DNA from: Flavobacterium glycines
Lineage (GTDB): Bacteria; Bacteroidota; Bacteroidia; Flavobacteriales; Flavobacteriaceae
Assembly (NCBI RefSeq): GCF_900100165.1
Contig: NZ_FNEO01000009.1
Coordinates: 25,309 to 89,308 of the forward strand
Length of the DNA stretch: 64,000 nt
Direction: 5' to 3'
The notes beneath the pieces were generated by a model. It was not told the origin of the DNA. It ran no database searches and saw only the letters and a list, made by a program, of their open reading frames with translations. The position numbers and the translations under genes were made by a program. Below, piece by piece: positions 37,209-45,669 of the stretch (positions are counted from its first letter, which is position 1; every line of letters begins with the position of its first letter).

Positions 37209-37757
37209 ATGACTACACACCTGGCTTTACTTCGCGGCATCAACGTTTCGGGACACAACATGATGAAAATGGATGCCTTGCAAAAAATGCTTGAAAACAT
37301 GGGCTTTACCAATGTAATTACCTACATTCAAACCGGAAATGTATTTGTAACCAGCGAAGAAGAAAATCCCGCCGCAGTAGGTTTCAAAATCAAACAGGAA
37401 ATTTTCAAAGTCTTTGGTCATGATGTTCCTGTAGTGGTAATTAATAAAGAAGATTTAATAGCCTGTCAGGAAAATAATCCGTTTGTAAAAGCTTCTGAAG
37501 TTGATACTAAAAAACTGTATGTTGCTTTTGTTTCAATGGAATTACACAAAGACCGAATTCACGATCTTAAAATGAGCGCTATAAAACCTGATGAAGTTCA
37601 TATTGATAAAAATAGAATCTTTATTAAATATGCTGTTTCTGCCGGAAAAACAAGATTAGACCAAAAATACATTGAGAAAAAGCTAAACTTAACCGCAACA
37701 ATTCGCAACTGGAATACCGTAACACATTTATTAAAAATGTATAACGAACAAGAATAA
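37209..37757 (+). CDS. DUF1697 family protein
   Basis: 182 residues. The start HLALLRGINVSGHNMMKMDALQKMLENMGFTNVITYIQTGNVFV is diagnostic of DUF1697, a cytoplasmic family of unknown function with a ferredoxin-like fold. KTRLDQKYIEKKLNLTATIRNWNTVTHLLKM completes it. Length is normal for the family. No functional clue comes from the neighbours. Confidence 0.88.
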   Translation: MTTHLALLRGINVSGHNMMKMDALQKMLENMGFTNVITYIQTGNVFVTSEEENPAAVGFKIKQEIFKVFGHDVPVVVINKEDLIACQENNPFVKASEVDTKKLYVAFVSMELHKDRIHDLKMSAIKPDEVHIDKNRIFIKYAVSAGKTRLDQKYIEKKLNLTATIRNWNTVTHLLKMYNEQE

Positions 37758-37879
37758 TAACCAAAGACATTATCAACTTAATATAATTTTAGTCTAAAAA
37801 ATAAGATTATAATAAAAAGTTGTATTCCAATTTTCAATTCCATAAAAACAGCACAAACTAAGTAATTCAACAAAAAAAA

Positions 37880-37895
37880 TACGTATTAATACTTA
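37880..37895. promoter_or_regulatory. FNR-type site in the regulator's own promoter
   Basis: TACGTATTAATACTTA matches TA(A/C)GTA-N4-TAC(T/G)TA. Its centre is about 16 bases upstream of the -7 element at 37904-37911, similar to the nitrate reductase promoter, which suggests autoregulation. Confidence 0.7.
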
Positions 37896-37903
37896 TTTTT
37901 AAT

Positions 37904-37911
37904 TACATTTG
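37904..37911 (+). promoter_or_regulatory. -7 promoter element (TACATTTG) of the FNR-type regulator gene
   Basis: Exact TAnnTTTG match. It would start transcription near 37918, which argues for the ATG at 37957 rather than the TTG at 37924 as translation start. Confidence 0.65.
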
Positions 37912-37956
37912 TTCTATTAAAACTTGAGTTCTACTCATCGCTTAATCAAAAAACAA

Positions 37957-38655
37957 ATGAGAGGAATTAACACAGATTGTACCAGCTGCATCAATAGCAA
38001 TTGTTTTATCAAGAAACATTTGCATCTGGAAAAGATGCAGGATTTCATATTAGAAAAAACCAATTACACCTGTAAAAAAGGGCAGCAATTTATGATTGAA
38101 GGAGCTCCAATTCAAGGATTGTATTTTATTTATAAAGGAAAAGTAAAGGTTTTAAAAACCGGAATTTACGGTCGAGAACAAATTGTCCGCCTTAGTAATG
38201 ATGGAGAAACTATTGGTTTTAGAGGATTTGGAACCAGCAATCGTTATTTAATAGCCGCATCAGCAATTGAAGATACGGTTTTATGTAATTTCAGTAATGA
38301 TGTGATGCATTCCATTCTAAAATCAATTCCTGAATTTACTTATGATATGATGCTGTTCTATGCAGAGGAATTAAACAAAAGCGAGAACAGAGTTAAAAAA
38401 ATTGCTCAGATGAATGTACGCGAAAGAGTAATTGATATCCTGTTGTATTTGCTGAAAAAATTTGGACACACTAACAATTTACTCAACATTAATCTTTCCA
38501 GAAAAGAAATTGCTGACTTTGCCGGTACTACAGATGAGCAGGTAACCCGAATTCTTTCCAGTTTAAAAAAAGAAGGAGTTATCAAAATAATCAATAAAAA
38601 AATTGGTTTACTGCATGTTGACAAATTGAATGCCGAAATTATAGAACATAAATAA
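37957..38655 (+). CDS. FNR-type Crp-family transcriptional regulator with four FNR-like cysteines
   Basis: 232 residues from ATG 37957; a TTG at 37924 is possible but sits at the inferred transcript start. The N-terminal cysteines are C8-x2-C11-x4-C16 and a further Cys is C110 (AIEDTVLCNF). E. coli FNR has C20-x2-C23-x5-C29 and C122 (ALETSMVCEI), so all four [4Fe-4S] ligands align. A cyclic-nucleotide-like beta-roll follows (GLYFIYKGKVKVLK), then the dimer helix and a helix-turn-helix with recognition helix TTDEQVTRILSSLK. It keeps the FNR Glu and Arg; the Ser is Thr. It is likely an oxygen- or NO-sensing activator/repressor of the nitrate genes carrying the matching sites. Confidence 0.88.
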   Translation: MRGINTDCTSCINSNCFIKKHLHLEKMQDFILEKTNYTCKKGQQFMIEGAPIQGLYFIYKGKVKVLKTGIYGREQIVRLSNDGETIGFRGFGTSNRYLIAASAIEDTVLCNFSNDVMHSILKSIPEFTYDMMLFYAEELNKSENRVKKIAQMNVRERVIDILLYLLKKFGHTNNLLNINLSRKEIADFAGTTDEQVTRILSSLKKEGVIKIINKKIGLLHVDKLNAEIIEHK

Positions 38656-38656
38656 A

Positions 38657-39706
38657 CTACACTAAGGTTTTTAAAATCGCTTTTCGTTTTATTTTTCCAC
38701 TTTCAGTAGATTGAAATTCCGGAACAAAAAACAATGCTTTCGGTTTTTCATATTTATCCAATACAGTAAAAATAGCATCATCTAATTCCTGTTTTTCACC
38801 TTCAACTACTAAAACCAATTTTTCACCTAAAACGGCATCCGGAATTCCTCCGACAAAAAAACGGGAAGGAATACTATCGCTCAATTTTTCTTCAATTTTT
38901 TCAGGAATGAGTTTTACTCCTCCGCTATTGACCACATTATCAATACGACCTAAGAGAATAAATTGTTGGTCGTTTATAATTTGAACTAAATCATTAGTAA
39001 ATAAACGCTCCTCGCTCACTAAAGGAGCATCAATAACCAAACATTCTTTTTCATCCTGTGAAATGCGAACATTAGGTAAAATAGAAAATACCTGCTTTCC
39101 TATTTTTTTGGCAGCAATATGCGTGATGGTTTCGGTCATTCCATAGGTTTCATATACTTTTGTATTAATTCCCAAAAGTTTTTGCTCTAAACTGCTGTCC
39201 ATTTTAGCACCACCGATAATGAGTTTTTTTACTTTATACAAATCATCTAAAGAGTTTTGCACCTGCATAGGAACCATAGCTACAAAATCGTATTCTTTAT
39301 TCAATTGAGCTAAAGGATTAGCGCTAGGCGCAACAATATCGATGGCTAAACCAAGAATAAAACTTCTTACCAGCATCATTTTGCCCGCAATAAATTGAAC
39401 AGGCAAACAACACAAAGCGGTATCGCCCGGCTTTAAATCAAAAAAATCGCCCGTGGCTAAAGCCGAATTTACAAGAGCTTGTTTGCTTTTACGAATAATT
39501 TTAGGAGTTCCCGTAGTTCCTGAAGTTTGTAAATCGATATACCAATTTTCATCAAACCAGTCCAATAAAAAATTACCTATAGCTTTTTCATAGTCTTCCC
39601 CTTCTTTTATCAAATAATAAGCTGCTATTCGTAATCCGTTACTATCCAGATGGACACCATTGTATTTAAAAAAATTATGAATATTTTTATATGTAACTCT
39701 TTTCAT
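38657..39706 (-). CDS. menE: o-Succinylbenzoate-CoA ligase-like AMP-binding enzyme
   Basis: 349 residues, short member of the adenylate-forming family. The P-loop-like motif is LQTSGTTGTPKIIRKSK (about 57-72), then YETYGMTETITHIA, and LLGRIDNVVNSGGVKLIPEKIE with the C-terminal catalytic Lys in ESGKIKRKAI. The shortened N-terminus is usual for Bacteroidetes MenE. It would make o-succinylbenzoyl-CoA in menaquinone synthesis, consistent with menD in the window. It lies 3 bases after the CPBP protease gene. Confidence 0.88.
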   Translation of the reverse strand: MKRVTYKNIHNFFKYNGVHLDSNGLRIAAYYLIKEGEDYEKAIGNFLLDWFDENWYIDLQTSGTTGTPKIIRKSKQALVNSALATGDFFDLKPGDTALCCLPVQFIAGKMMLVRSFILGLAIDIVAPSANPLAQLNKEYDFVAMVPMQVQNSLDDLYKVKKLIIGGAKMDSSLEQKLLGINTKVYETYGMTETITHIAAKKIGKQVFSILPNVRISQDEKECLVIDAPLVSEERLFTNDLVQIINDQQFILLGRIDNVVNSGGVKLIPEKIEEKLSDSIPSRFFVGGIPDAVLGEKLVLVVEGEKQELDDAIFTVLDKYEKPKALFFVPEFQSTESGKIKRKAILKTLV

Positions 39707-39709
39707 GAA

Positions 39710-40633
39710 TTAATCGTTTGAATCAATAGTCCCTGTTAATTTTTCTTTCCAATTTTCCCATTGGTATTTTCTACTAAAGATAAGCAAAAGCACAGGGTAA
39801 ATCAAGACGACGGGCATAATAATATCAAATCCTGCATGAGGCTCGGAAATATCTTTAAAAACAGAATGAGTTTGAAAAGCCGACCAATCCGAAGTAATTA
39901 ATAAAGCCCCGATAAGATTATTAGCGGCATGAAAACCCAAAGCCAATTCCATTCCTTCGTCCATCAAAGTGATAATTCCTAAAAACAATCCTGTCCCAAT
40001 ATAATAGACAAAAATAACATTCCCAATTTTAGCTACTTCCGGATTAAATAAATGCATTCCGCCAAAAATTAAAGAAGTCATCAATAAAGGAAACCATTTA
40101 TTTTGTGCAAGATTTCCAAAACCCTGCATCAGATAGCCTCTGAAAACATATTCTTCCGTACTGGTTTGAATAGGAATTAAAACTACCGCTATGACAAATA
40201 AAATAGTGAAAGGAATAGGTTTAAAATCTAAAAGGTACAATTCAGGATTAATAAAAGTATAAATCAGAACAGAAGCAACTGAAATTAAAGACCAAAGTCC
40301 AAAAGAAAACAGGATTCTATTCCAATCGATTTTGTTTCTGGAAGTCGTTACCGAAAGCATCGTTTGCTTATGAAAATACTTTACCACAAAATAAATCCCT
40401 GCAAAAGCAAATACAAATGAAAGCAACAATAAAAAAAGAGTCAAATTCGAATCCAAAAAATGCATCACTCCTTCATTAGTCATCGGATAACTTTTCCCTG
40501 TTAAAACCGTTTTAGCTACAACAGTAATTACCAATGGGAGCTGCCCTATAAATGACATTGCAATAATCACTGTTGAACCCAGTAAATATTTCCAAAATTT
40601 ATTCTCTTTTCTAATCCCTTGTTCTATAAACAT
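39710..40633 (-). CDS. CPBP-family intramembrane metalloprotease
   Basis: 307 residues with about eight hydrophobic segments. The CPBP (CaaX protease/bacteriocin-processing) motifs are all present: EExxR in STEEYVFRGYLMQGF, FxxxH in IFGGMHLFNP and HxxxN in GFHAANNLIG. It cleaves unknown membrane substrates in the inner membrane. It is co-transcribed with menE, though no functional tie is known. Start MFIEQGIRKENK fits, with the first membrane segment near residue 20. Confidence 0.9.
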   Translation of the reverse strand: MFIEQGIRKENKFWKYLLGSTVIIAMSFIGQLPLVITVVAKTVLTGKSYPMTNEGVMHFLDSNLTLFLLLLSFVFAFAGIYFVVKYFHKQTMLSVTTSRNKIDWNRILFSFGLWSLISVASVLIYTFINPELYLLDFKPIPFTILFVIAVVLIPIQTSTEEYVFRGYLMQGFGNLAQNKWFPLLMTSLIFGGMHLFNPEVAKIGNVIFVYYIGTGLFLGIITLMDEGMELALGFHAANNLIGALLITSDWSAFQTHSVFKDISEPHAGFDIIMPVVLIYPVLLLIFSRKYQWENWKEKLTGTIDSND

Positions 40634-40730
40634 ATATTTTATGTATTTAAGTAGTACTATTAAACTTTCAAAAGCTATTTTTGCTTCTTCGAAAATACCC
40701 TTTTTATTTTAAACTTAAAAAATAGTACTC

Positions 40731-41081
40731 ATGATTGAAGTATATCATAATCCACGTTGCGGAAAATCAAGAAATTGTCTGGCTTTTTTAGATAATTCCA
40801 ATCAGGAATATACAATCATTAAATATTTAGAAGAAGTCCCTACCGAGAAAGATCTTAAAGATTTATTAGAAAAATTAGCCATTAAACCTATTGAATTGGT
40901 TCGTCAAAAAGAAAAAATTTGGATTGACAATTTTAAAAATCAGGAAATGACCGATGAAACTATTATTCAGGCTATGATAGCGCATCCTATTTTGATTGAA
41001 AGACCTATCATTGTGAAAGGTAACAAAGCCATTATAGCCCGTGAATCCGATAAAATCGAAGCTTTTTTTAAGGTGAAATAA
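40731..41081 (+). CDS. arsC: ArsC/Spx-family thioredoxin-fold protein (arsenate reductase-like)
   Basis: 116 residues. YHNPRCGKSRNCLAFLDN carries the catalytic Cys of glutaredoxin-dependent arsenate reductases, and IERPIIVKGNKAIIARES matches the ArsC C-terminal motif. A second Cys (SRNC) is unusual. Members of this length may be true arsenate reductases or uncharacterised YffB-like proteins; no arsenite pump or arsR gene is nearby, so the arsenate role is unproven. Confidence 0.82.
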   Translation: MIEVYHNPRCGKSRNCLAFLDNSNQEYTIIKYLEEVPTEKDLKDLLEKLAIKPIELVRQKEKIWIDNFKNQEMTDETIIQAMIAHPILIERPIIVKGNKAIIARESDKIEAFFKVK

Positions 41082-41161
41082 GCTTTTTAACATTTATTTA
41101 ATAAATTGATTTTAAACCAAATCCGATTTTCTGATTCAAAAGACAAACAAAAAATATAAAA

Positions 41162-43648
41162 ATGCGACAAACATTAAGATTCTTTTTAAGCCTATGCTTA
41201 CTTTTTAGCAGCTTGATTAATTTTGCCAAAACAATAGATCCTGTTAAGGAAAAGTTGAAAATTTCAGGTACTGTAGTTGAAAAAGCTACTAAACAACCTC
41301 TTGAATATGCAACAGTAACCATTACAGATACCAAGAATCCTAAAATGATAACCGGAGGTATTACAAATGCTAAAGGTGGATTTTCAATTGAAGTTGTCCC
41401 CGGAATTTACAATATTAAAATCGAATTTATCTCTTTTAAAGCTATAGAATTCAATCAGCGTAGTCTTGAAAAAAACACCGATTTAGGGATTATTGCGCTT
41501 TCTGAAGATGCCGCGCAATTGAATGAAGTAGTTGTACGTGCCGAAAAATCGACTGTCGAAATTAAATTAGACAAAAAAGTGTACAATGTAGGTCAGGACA
41601 TGATTGTAAAAGGAGGAACAGTAAGTGATGTACTGGAAAATGTTCCTTCGGTTACAGTGGATGTGGAAGGAAACGTAAGTTTACGCGGAAACGAAAATGT
41701 GCGTATTTTTATCGACGGTCGTCCTTCGAATTCATTGAATATGGCTGATGCTTTGCGCCAAATTCCTGCTGATGCGATTGACAAAGTAGAAGTAATCACC
41801 AATCCATCTGCGCGTTATGATGCCGAAGGAGGAGCTGGAATTTTAAACATCGTTTTGAAAAAAGGAAGAAATCAGGGCTTTAATGGAAGTTTCATTGCTT
41901 CTACAGGAATTCCTGAAACTTATGGTTTAAGTGCTAACTTAAATTACAAAACAGAAAAATTAAACTTTTTTACCTCTACAGGATACGATTACAGAACTAG
42001 TGAGGGACGTGGTTTAACTCATTCTACATTATTAGACAGTAGTAATGGTACTATTACCGGATATACTAATGAAGATAAAGATACCGAGCGTATCAGAAAA
42101 GGAATCTCTACAAAAACAGGATTAGAATGGACTATAGCTCCTAACACTTTTTGGACTAACTCTATCAGCTATCGTGATAACAGAGGTTCAAATAATGATT
42201 TGGTAAACTACAATTCATTTGATGCCAACAAGAATTTCACTTCCACTCGTTACCGTTTGAGCGAAGGAGATGATAATGGAAAAGATTTGGAATTTGCTTC
42301 TAATTTCTTAAAAAACTTCAACGACAAAGGTCATAAGTTAACTATGGATTTCTCTTATGCTACCAATAAAGACAACGAAAATTCTCTTATTACTGATGAA
42401 ACCATAGGAAGCGGAAACCCTGCTACATACAACACTACTTTTAACAATCAAAACCAAAATCAATTTCAAATCCAAACTGATTATGTATTGCCTTTTGAAA
42501 ATGGTAGTCAATTTGAGGCTGGTTACAAAGGAAACTTTAACAATCTGGATAACCAATATAATGTTACTACTGACAACAGTGGAAATCCAATTAATGGATA
42601 CCTTTCAAATACTTTAGAATACAATGAACGCATCAATGCTTTGTACACTCAATATGGTTTTAAATTAAACAAATTCTCTTATTTATTTGGTTTACGTTGG
42701 GAAGACACTAAAATTGATGTGAACTTATTAGACACTAATGATTTCAACACTAAAAAATACAACAACTTCTTTCCTAGCGCCTTTATCAACTATGAAATAT
42801 CAGATGAAAGCAGTCTTTCTTTAAGTTACAGCAAACGTTTATCAAGACCAAGAGGGCGTTTCTTAAATCCTGCGACTAACTATTCAAGTAACATCAACTT
42901 GTTTAGAGGTAATCCTGATTTAAATCCTTCTTTCACTGATAAATTTGATTTAGGATACTTGAAAAAATGGGAAAAAGTAACTTTTAGTACTTCGATGTTT
43001 TTTGAAAACACCAGAGATGTATTCTCTTTTGTTCGAATGGAAACCGGAGAATATGTTGGAAACAATCCTGTAATTTTAAGTTCTCCAATCAATTTAGCTA
43101 AAGAACAACAATTTGGTTTTGAATTTACCTTAAACTATACTCCATTTAAAAAATGGAAAATCAACAGTAGTTTTAACCTTGCAAACGTTAAAACAACTGG
43201 AGAATATAGCTATACTAACACCAAAGATGAGTTGATTGTCCAAAACTTAAACAACGAGACTTTCTCATGGTTTTCAAGGCTAAACTCTCGTTTAACATTA
43301 CCAGGAAAAATCGACTGGCAGTTAACCGGAATGTATTTTGGACCACGAAAAACTGCTCAGGGAAAAAGTTTAGGAAATTATGTAGTTAATACAGCCTTTA
43401 GCAAAGACATCCTGAAAGATAAGGCTACAATTGCATTCAATGTAAGTGATCTTTTCAATTCAAGAAGAATGAAATCGGAAACTAATTTACCAAGTGTTAT
43501 GTCATACAGTGAATTTCAGTTCAGAAGAAGACAATTTAATTTGTCATTCACTTACCGTCTGAATATGAAGAAAACAGACAAGGACAAAAACATGCAGAAA
43601 AACAACGGAGATGGCGGCGGTGAAGGCGGTGGAGATTTCCCTGGATAA
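41162..43648 (+). CDS. TonB-dependent receptor-like outer-membrane beta-barrel protein
   Basis: 828 residues: signal peptide 1-22, carboxypeptidase-regulatory domain about 30-115 (ISGTVVEKATKQPLEYATVTI), plug domain about 135-235 (GTVSDVLENVPSVTVD, IDGRPSN, VEVITNPSARYDAEGGAGILNIVLKKG), then an outer-membrane barrel of the OMP_b-brl_3 type. The barrel ends at FNLSFTYRLN, and a 25-residue polar Gly-rich tail with GGDGGGEGGG follows, which would hang in the periplasm. Substrate unknown; this subfamily is often not tied to a particular nutrient. A very strong terminator follows. Confidence 0.9.
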   Translation: MRQTLRFFLSLCLLFSSLINFAKTIDPVKEKLKISGTVVEKATKQPLEYATVTITDTKNPKMITGGITNAKGGFSIEVVPGIYNIKIEFISFKAIEFNQRSLEKNTDLGIIALSEDAAQLNEVVVRAEKSTVEIKLDKKVYNVGQDMIVKGGTVSDVLENVPSVTVDVEGNVSLRGNENVRIFIDGRPSNSLNMADALRQIPADAIDKVEVITNPSARYDAEGGAGILNIVLKKGRNQGFNGSFIASTGIPETYGLSANLNYKTEKLNFFTSTGYDYRTSEGRGLTHSTLLDSSNGTITGYTNEDKDTERIRKGISTKTGLEWTIAPNTFWTNSISYRDNRGSNNDLVNYNSFDANKNFTSTRYRLSEGDDNGKDLEFASNFLKNFNDKGHKLTMDFSYATNKDNENSLITDETIGSGNPATYNTTFNNQNQNQFQIQTDYVLPFENGSQFEAGYKGNFNNLDNQYNVTTDNSGNPINGYLSNTLEYNERINALYTQYGFKLNKFSYLFGLRWEDTKIDVNLLDTNDFNTKKYNNFFPSAFINYEISDESSLSLSYSKRLSRPRGRFLNPATNYSSNINLFRGNPDLNPSFTDKFDLGYLKKWEKVTFSTSMFFENTRDVFSFVRMETGEYVGNNPVILSSPINLAKEQQFGFEFTLNYTPFKKWKINSSFNLANVKTTGEYSYTNTKDELIVQNLNNETFSWFSRLNSRLTLPGKIDWQLTGMYFGPRKTAQGKSLGNYVVNTAFSKDILKDKATIAFNVSDLFNSRRMKSETNLPSVMSYSEFQFRRRQFNLSFTYRLNMKKTDKDKNMQKNNGDGGGEGGGDFPG

Positions 43649-43671
43649 TATGTAATAACTTCCAAAATTTT

Positions 43672-43716
43672 AAAATCCAAATTCCAAATACAACAGTTGG
43701 AATTTGGATTTTTTTA
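43672..43716 (+). terminator. Terminator of the beta-barrel receptor gene
   Basis: Arms 43672-43687 and 43697-43712 form a perfect 16-bp stem with a 9-base loop, followed by more T residues. Confidence 0.88.
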
Positions 43717-43740
43717 TTGGAATTTAATTTTTTTAGCATA

Positions 43741-43772
43741 AAAAAAGGATTCGTTTTCACGAATCCTTTTTT
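43741..43772. terminator. Bidirectional terminator hairpin
   Basis: AAAAAAGGATTCGT and ACGAATCCTTTTTT form a perfect 14-bp stem with loop TTTC. It can stop transcription from the receptor gene (plus) and from the small gene at 43790-43954 (minus). Confidence 0.85.
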
Positions 43773-43789
43773 ATTAAGAAGCTCTATAA

Positions 43790-43954
43790 TTATTGAGCTT
43801 CTTGTTTTTTTGCTCTCTTTTCTTTGAATCTCTCCCAAGTTGCACCTCCTACCCAATAAGATACGAAGCTAACCAAGAAAAACATTAACCAAAACCCCAT
43901 AGTAAGGATGGTTAAAAAAAGTAAGAAGCCTAAATACTGTGAAAATTCAAACAT
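43790..43954 (-). CDS. Small single-helix membrane protein
   Basis: 54 residues, MFEFSQYLGFLLFLTIL..., with one long hydrophobic stretch (about 8-35) and a basic tail ending KEKRAKKQEAQ. The frame is open upstream to 44023, but those 23 residues are not typical and the Met at 43954 precedes the conserved-looking part. It is convergent with the receptor gene and shares its bidirectional terminator, which supports a real transcript. Function unknown. Confidence 0.65.
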   Translation of the reverse strand: MFEFSQYLGFLLFLTILTMGFWLMFFLVSFVSYWVGGATWERFKEKRAKKQEAQ

Positions 43955-44132
43955 GTTTTCCGGAATTTTGAATGTAGCCACAAATGTAACAGTTAATTTT
44001 TTTCTTAGCAATAAAAAAGACACTCAATTTTTATAAAAATACATTTATGCGTACATTTAAACAGCTTTTTGTTAATTAAAAAAGTTTCACATCTATTTTC
44101 TAAGAAAAACAGAACTCAAACCAAAGACGATT

Positions 44133-45518
44133 ATGAACTATCGAATAGAAAAAGACACTATGGGCGAAGTGCAGGTCCCTGCCAATAAATACTGGGGCGC
44201 ACAAACCGAACGTTCCAGAAACAATTTCAAAATAGGACCATCGGCTTCTATGCCCATGGAAATCATCTACGGCTTTGCTTATCTTAAAAAAGCAGCTGCA
44301 TACGCTAATTGTGATTTAAGTGTTTTATCCGTAGAAAAACGCGATGCCATAGCTGTTGTTTGCGATGAAATCCTTGCCGGAAAATTGGACGACCAATTTC
44401 CGTTAGTAATCTGGCAAACGGGTTCAGGAACGCAAAGCAATATGAACTTAAATGAAGTTATTGCTAACAGAGCACAAGTCCTAAAAGGATTTAAAATTGG
44501 CGAAGGCGAGCAATTTATCAAAGCCAATGATGATGTCAATAAATCGCAATCGTCTAATGACACCTTCCCTACTGCAATGCATGTTGCCGCTTACAAAGCT
44601 ATTATTGAAATCAGCATTCCCGGAGTAGAAAAACTAAAAAATACACTTGACGCCAAAGCTTCCGAATTCAAAAACGTAGTTAAAATTGGTCGTACCCATT
44701 TGATGGATGCAACTCCGCTGACTTTAGGACAGGAACTTTCAGGCTATGCATCCCAACTCAATCATAGAATAAAAGCACTTAAAAACACCTTGCCCCATTT
44801 ATCCGAGATTGCTCTGGGCGGAACCGCCGTTGGTACAGGTTTAAACACTCCTAAAGGTTATGATATAAAAGTAGCTCAATACATTGCTCAGTTTACAGGA
44901 CTCCCGTTTGTTACAGCCCAAAATAAATTTGAAGCCTTAGCCGCTCACGACGCCATTGTAGAATCCCATGGTGCTTTGAAACAATTGGCTGTTTCCTTGA
45001 ATAAAATTGCCAATGATATCCGAATGCTGGCTTCGGGACCACGCTCGGGAATTGGAGAAATCCTGATTCCGGAAAACGAACCCGGTTCATCAATCATGCC
45101 CGGAAAAGTAAATCCTACTCAATGTGAAGCCCTGACTATGGTTTGCGCCCAAATTATGGGGAATGACGTAACCATAAGTGTTGGCGGCATGCAGGGACAT
45201 TATGAATTGAATGTCTTCAAACCTGTAATGGCTGCTAACTTCCTGCAATCAGCCCGATTACTTGGTGATGCCTGCGTTTCGTTTGACGAACATTGTGCTC
45301 AGGGAATTGAACCAAATTACAAACGCATCAAAGAACTGGTTGACAATTCATTAATGTTAGTTACGGCTCTAAACACTAAAATAGGTTATTACAAAGCCGC
45401 CGAAATTGCACAAACTGCTCATAAAAACGGAACTACTCTTAAAGAAGAAGCTGTTCGTTTGGGTTATGTAAGTCCTGAAGATTTTGATGCCTGGGTAAAA
45501 CCGGAAAACATGGTTTGA
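44133..45518 (+). CDS. fumC: Fumarate hydratase, class II
   Basis: 461 residues, normal length. [47 protein letters not shown] substrate region, [18 protein letters not shown] and the signature [15 protein letters not shown] are all present. It is an iron-independent cytoplasmic tetramer converting fumarate to malate in the TCA cycle. The 3' gap holds a nested palindrome. Confidence 0.96.
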   Translation: MNYRIEKDTMGEVQVPANKYWGAQTERSRNNFKIGPSASMPMEIIYGFAYLKKAAAYANCDLSVLSVEKRDAIAVVCDEILAGKLDDQFPLVIWQTGSGTQSNMNLNEVIANRAQVLKGFKIGEGEQFIKANDDVNKSQSSNDTFPTAMHVAAYKAIIEISIPGVEKLKNTLDAKASEFKNVVKIGRTHLMDATPLTLGQELSGYASQLNHRIKALKNTLPHLSEIALGGTAVGTGLNTPKGYDIKVAQYIAQFTGLPFVTAQNKFEALAAHDAIVESHGALKQLAVSLNKIANDIRMLASGPRSGIGEILIPENEPGSSIMPGKVNPTQCEALTMVCAQIMGNDVTISVGGMQGHYELNVFKPVMAANFLQSARLLGDACVSFDEHCAQGIEPNYKRIKELVDNSLMLVTALNTKIGYYKAAEIAQTAHKNGTTLKEEAVRLGYVSPEDFDAWVKPENMV

Positions 45519-45525
45519 TTTTTTT

Positions 45526-45649
45526 AACCGCAAAGTTCGCAAGGCTCTTTCTTCTCATTGTTTTGAAAAACGCAAAGTCCACAAAGCTTTGTGAACTTTG
45601 CGTTTTTTTTTAAACCTTACAAATAAAAATCTTAGCGGACTTTGCGGTT
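45526..45649. repeat. Nested intergenic palindrome (ACCGCAAAGTTCGCAAAG family)
   Basis: Outer arms 45526-45543 and 45631-45649. Inside is a 42-base palindrome, 45566-45586 against 45587-45607, with one mismatch and no loop, ending in a T run. It lies between fumC and the convergent gene at 45670-46866, so it can also act as a terminator. ACTTTGCGGTTAAAA at its end is repeated at 35748-35762. Confidence 0.8.
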
Positions 45650-45669
45650 AAAACTTTTATAAGTTAAAA

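Noticed and set aside
37924..37956. TTG start for the FNR-type regulator
   Set aside because: It lies only about 6 bases after the expected transcription start, and the ATG at 37957 leaves the conserved cysteine region intact.
43548..43856. Minus-strand ORF over the receptor gene end
   Set aside because: It runs through two strong terminator hairpins and the Gly-rich tail of the receptor; it is a shadow frame.
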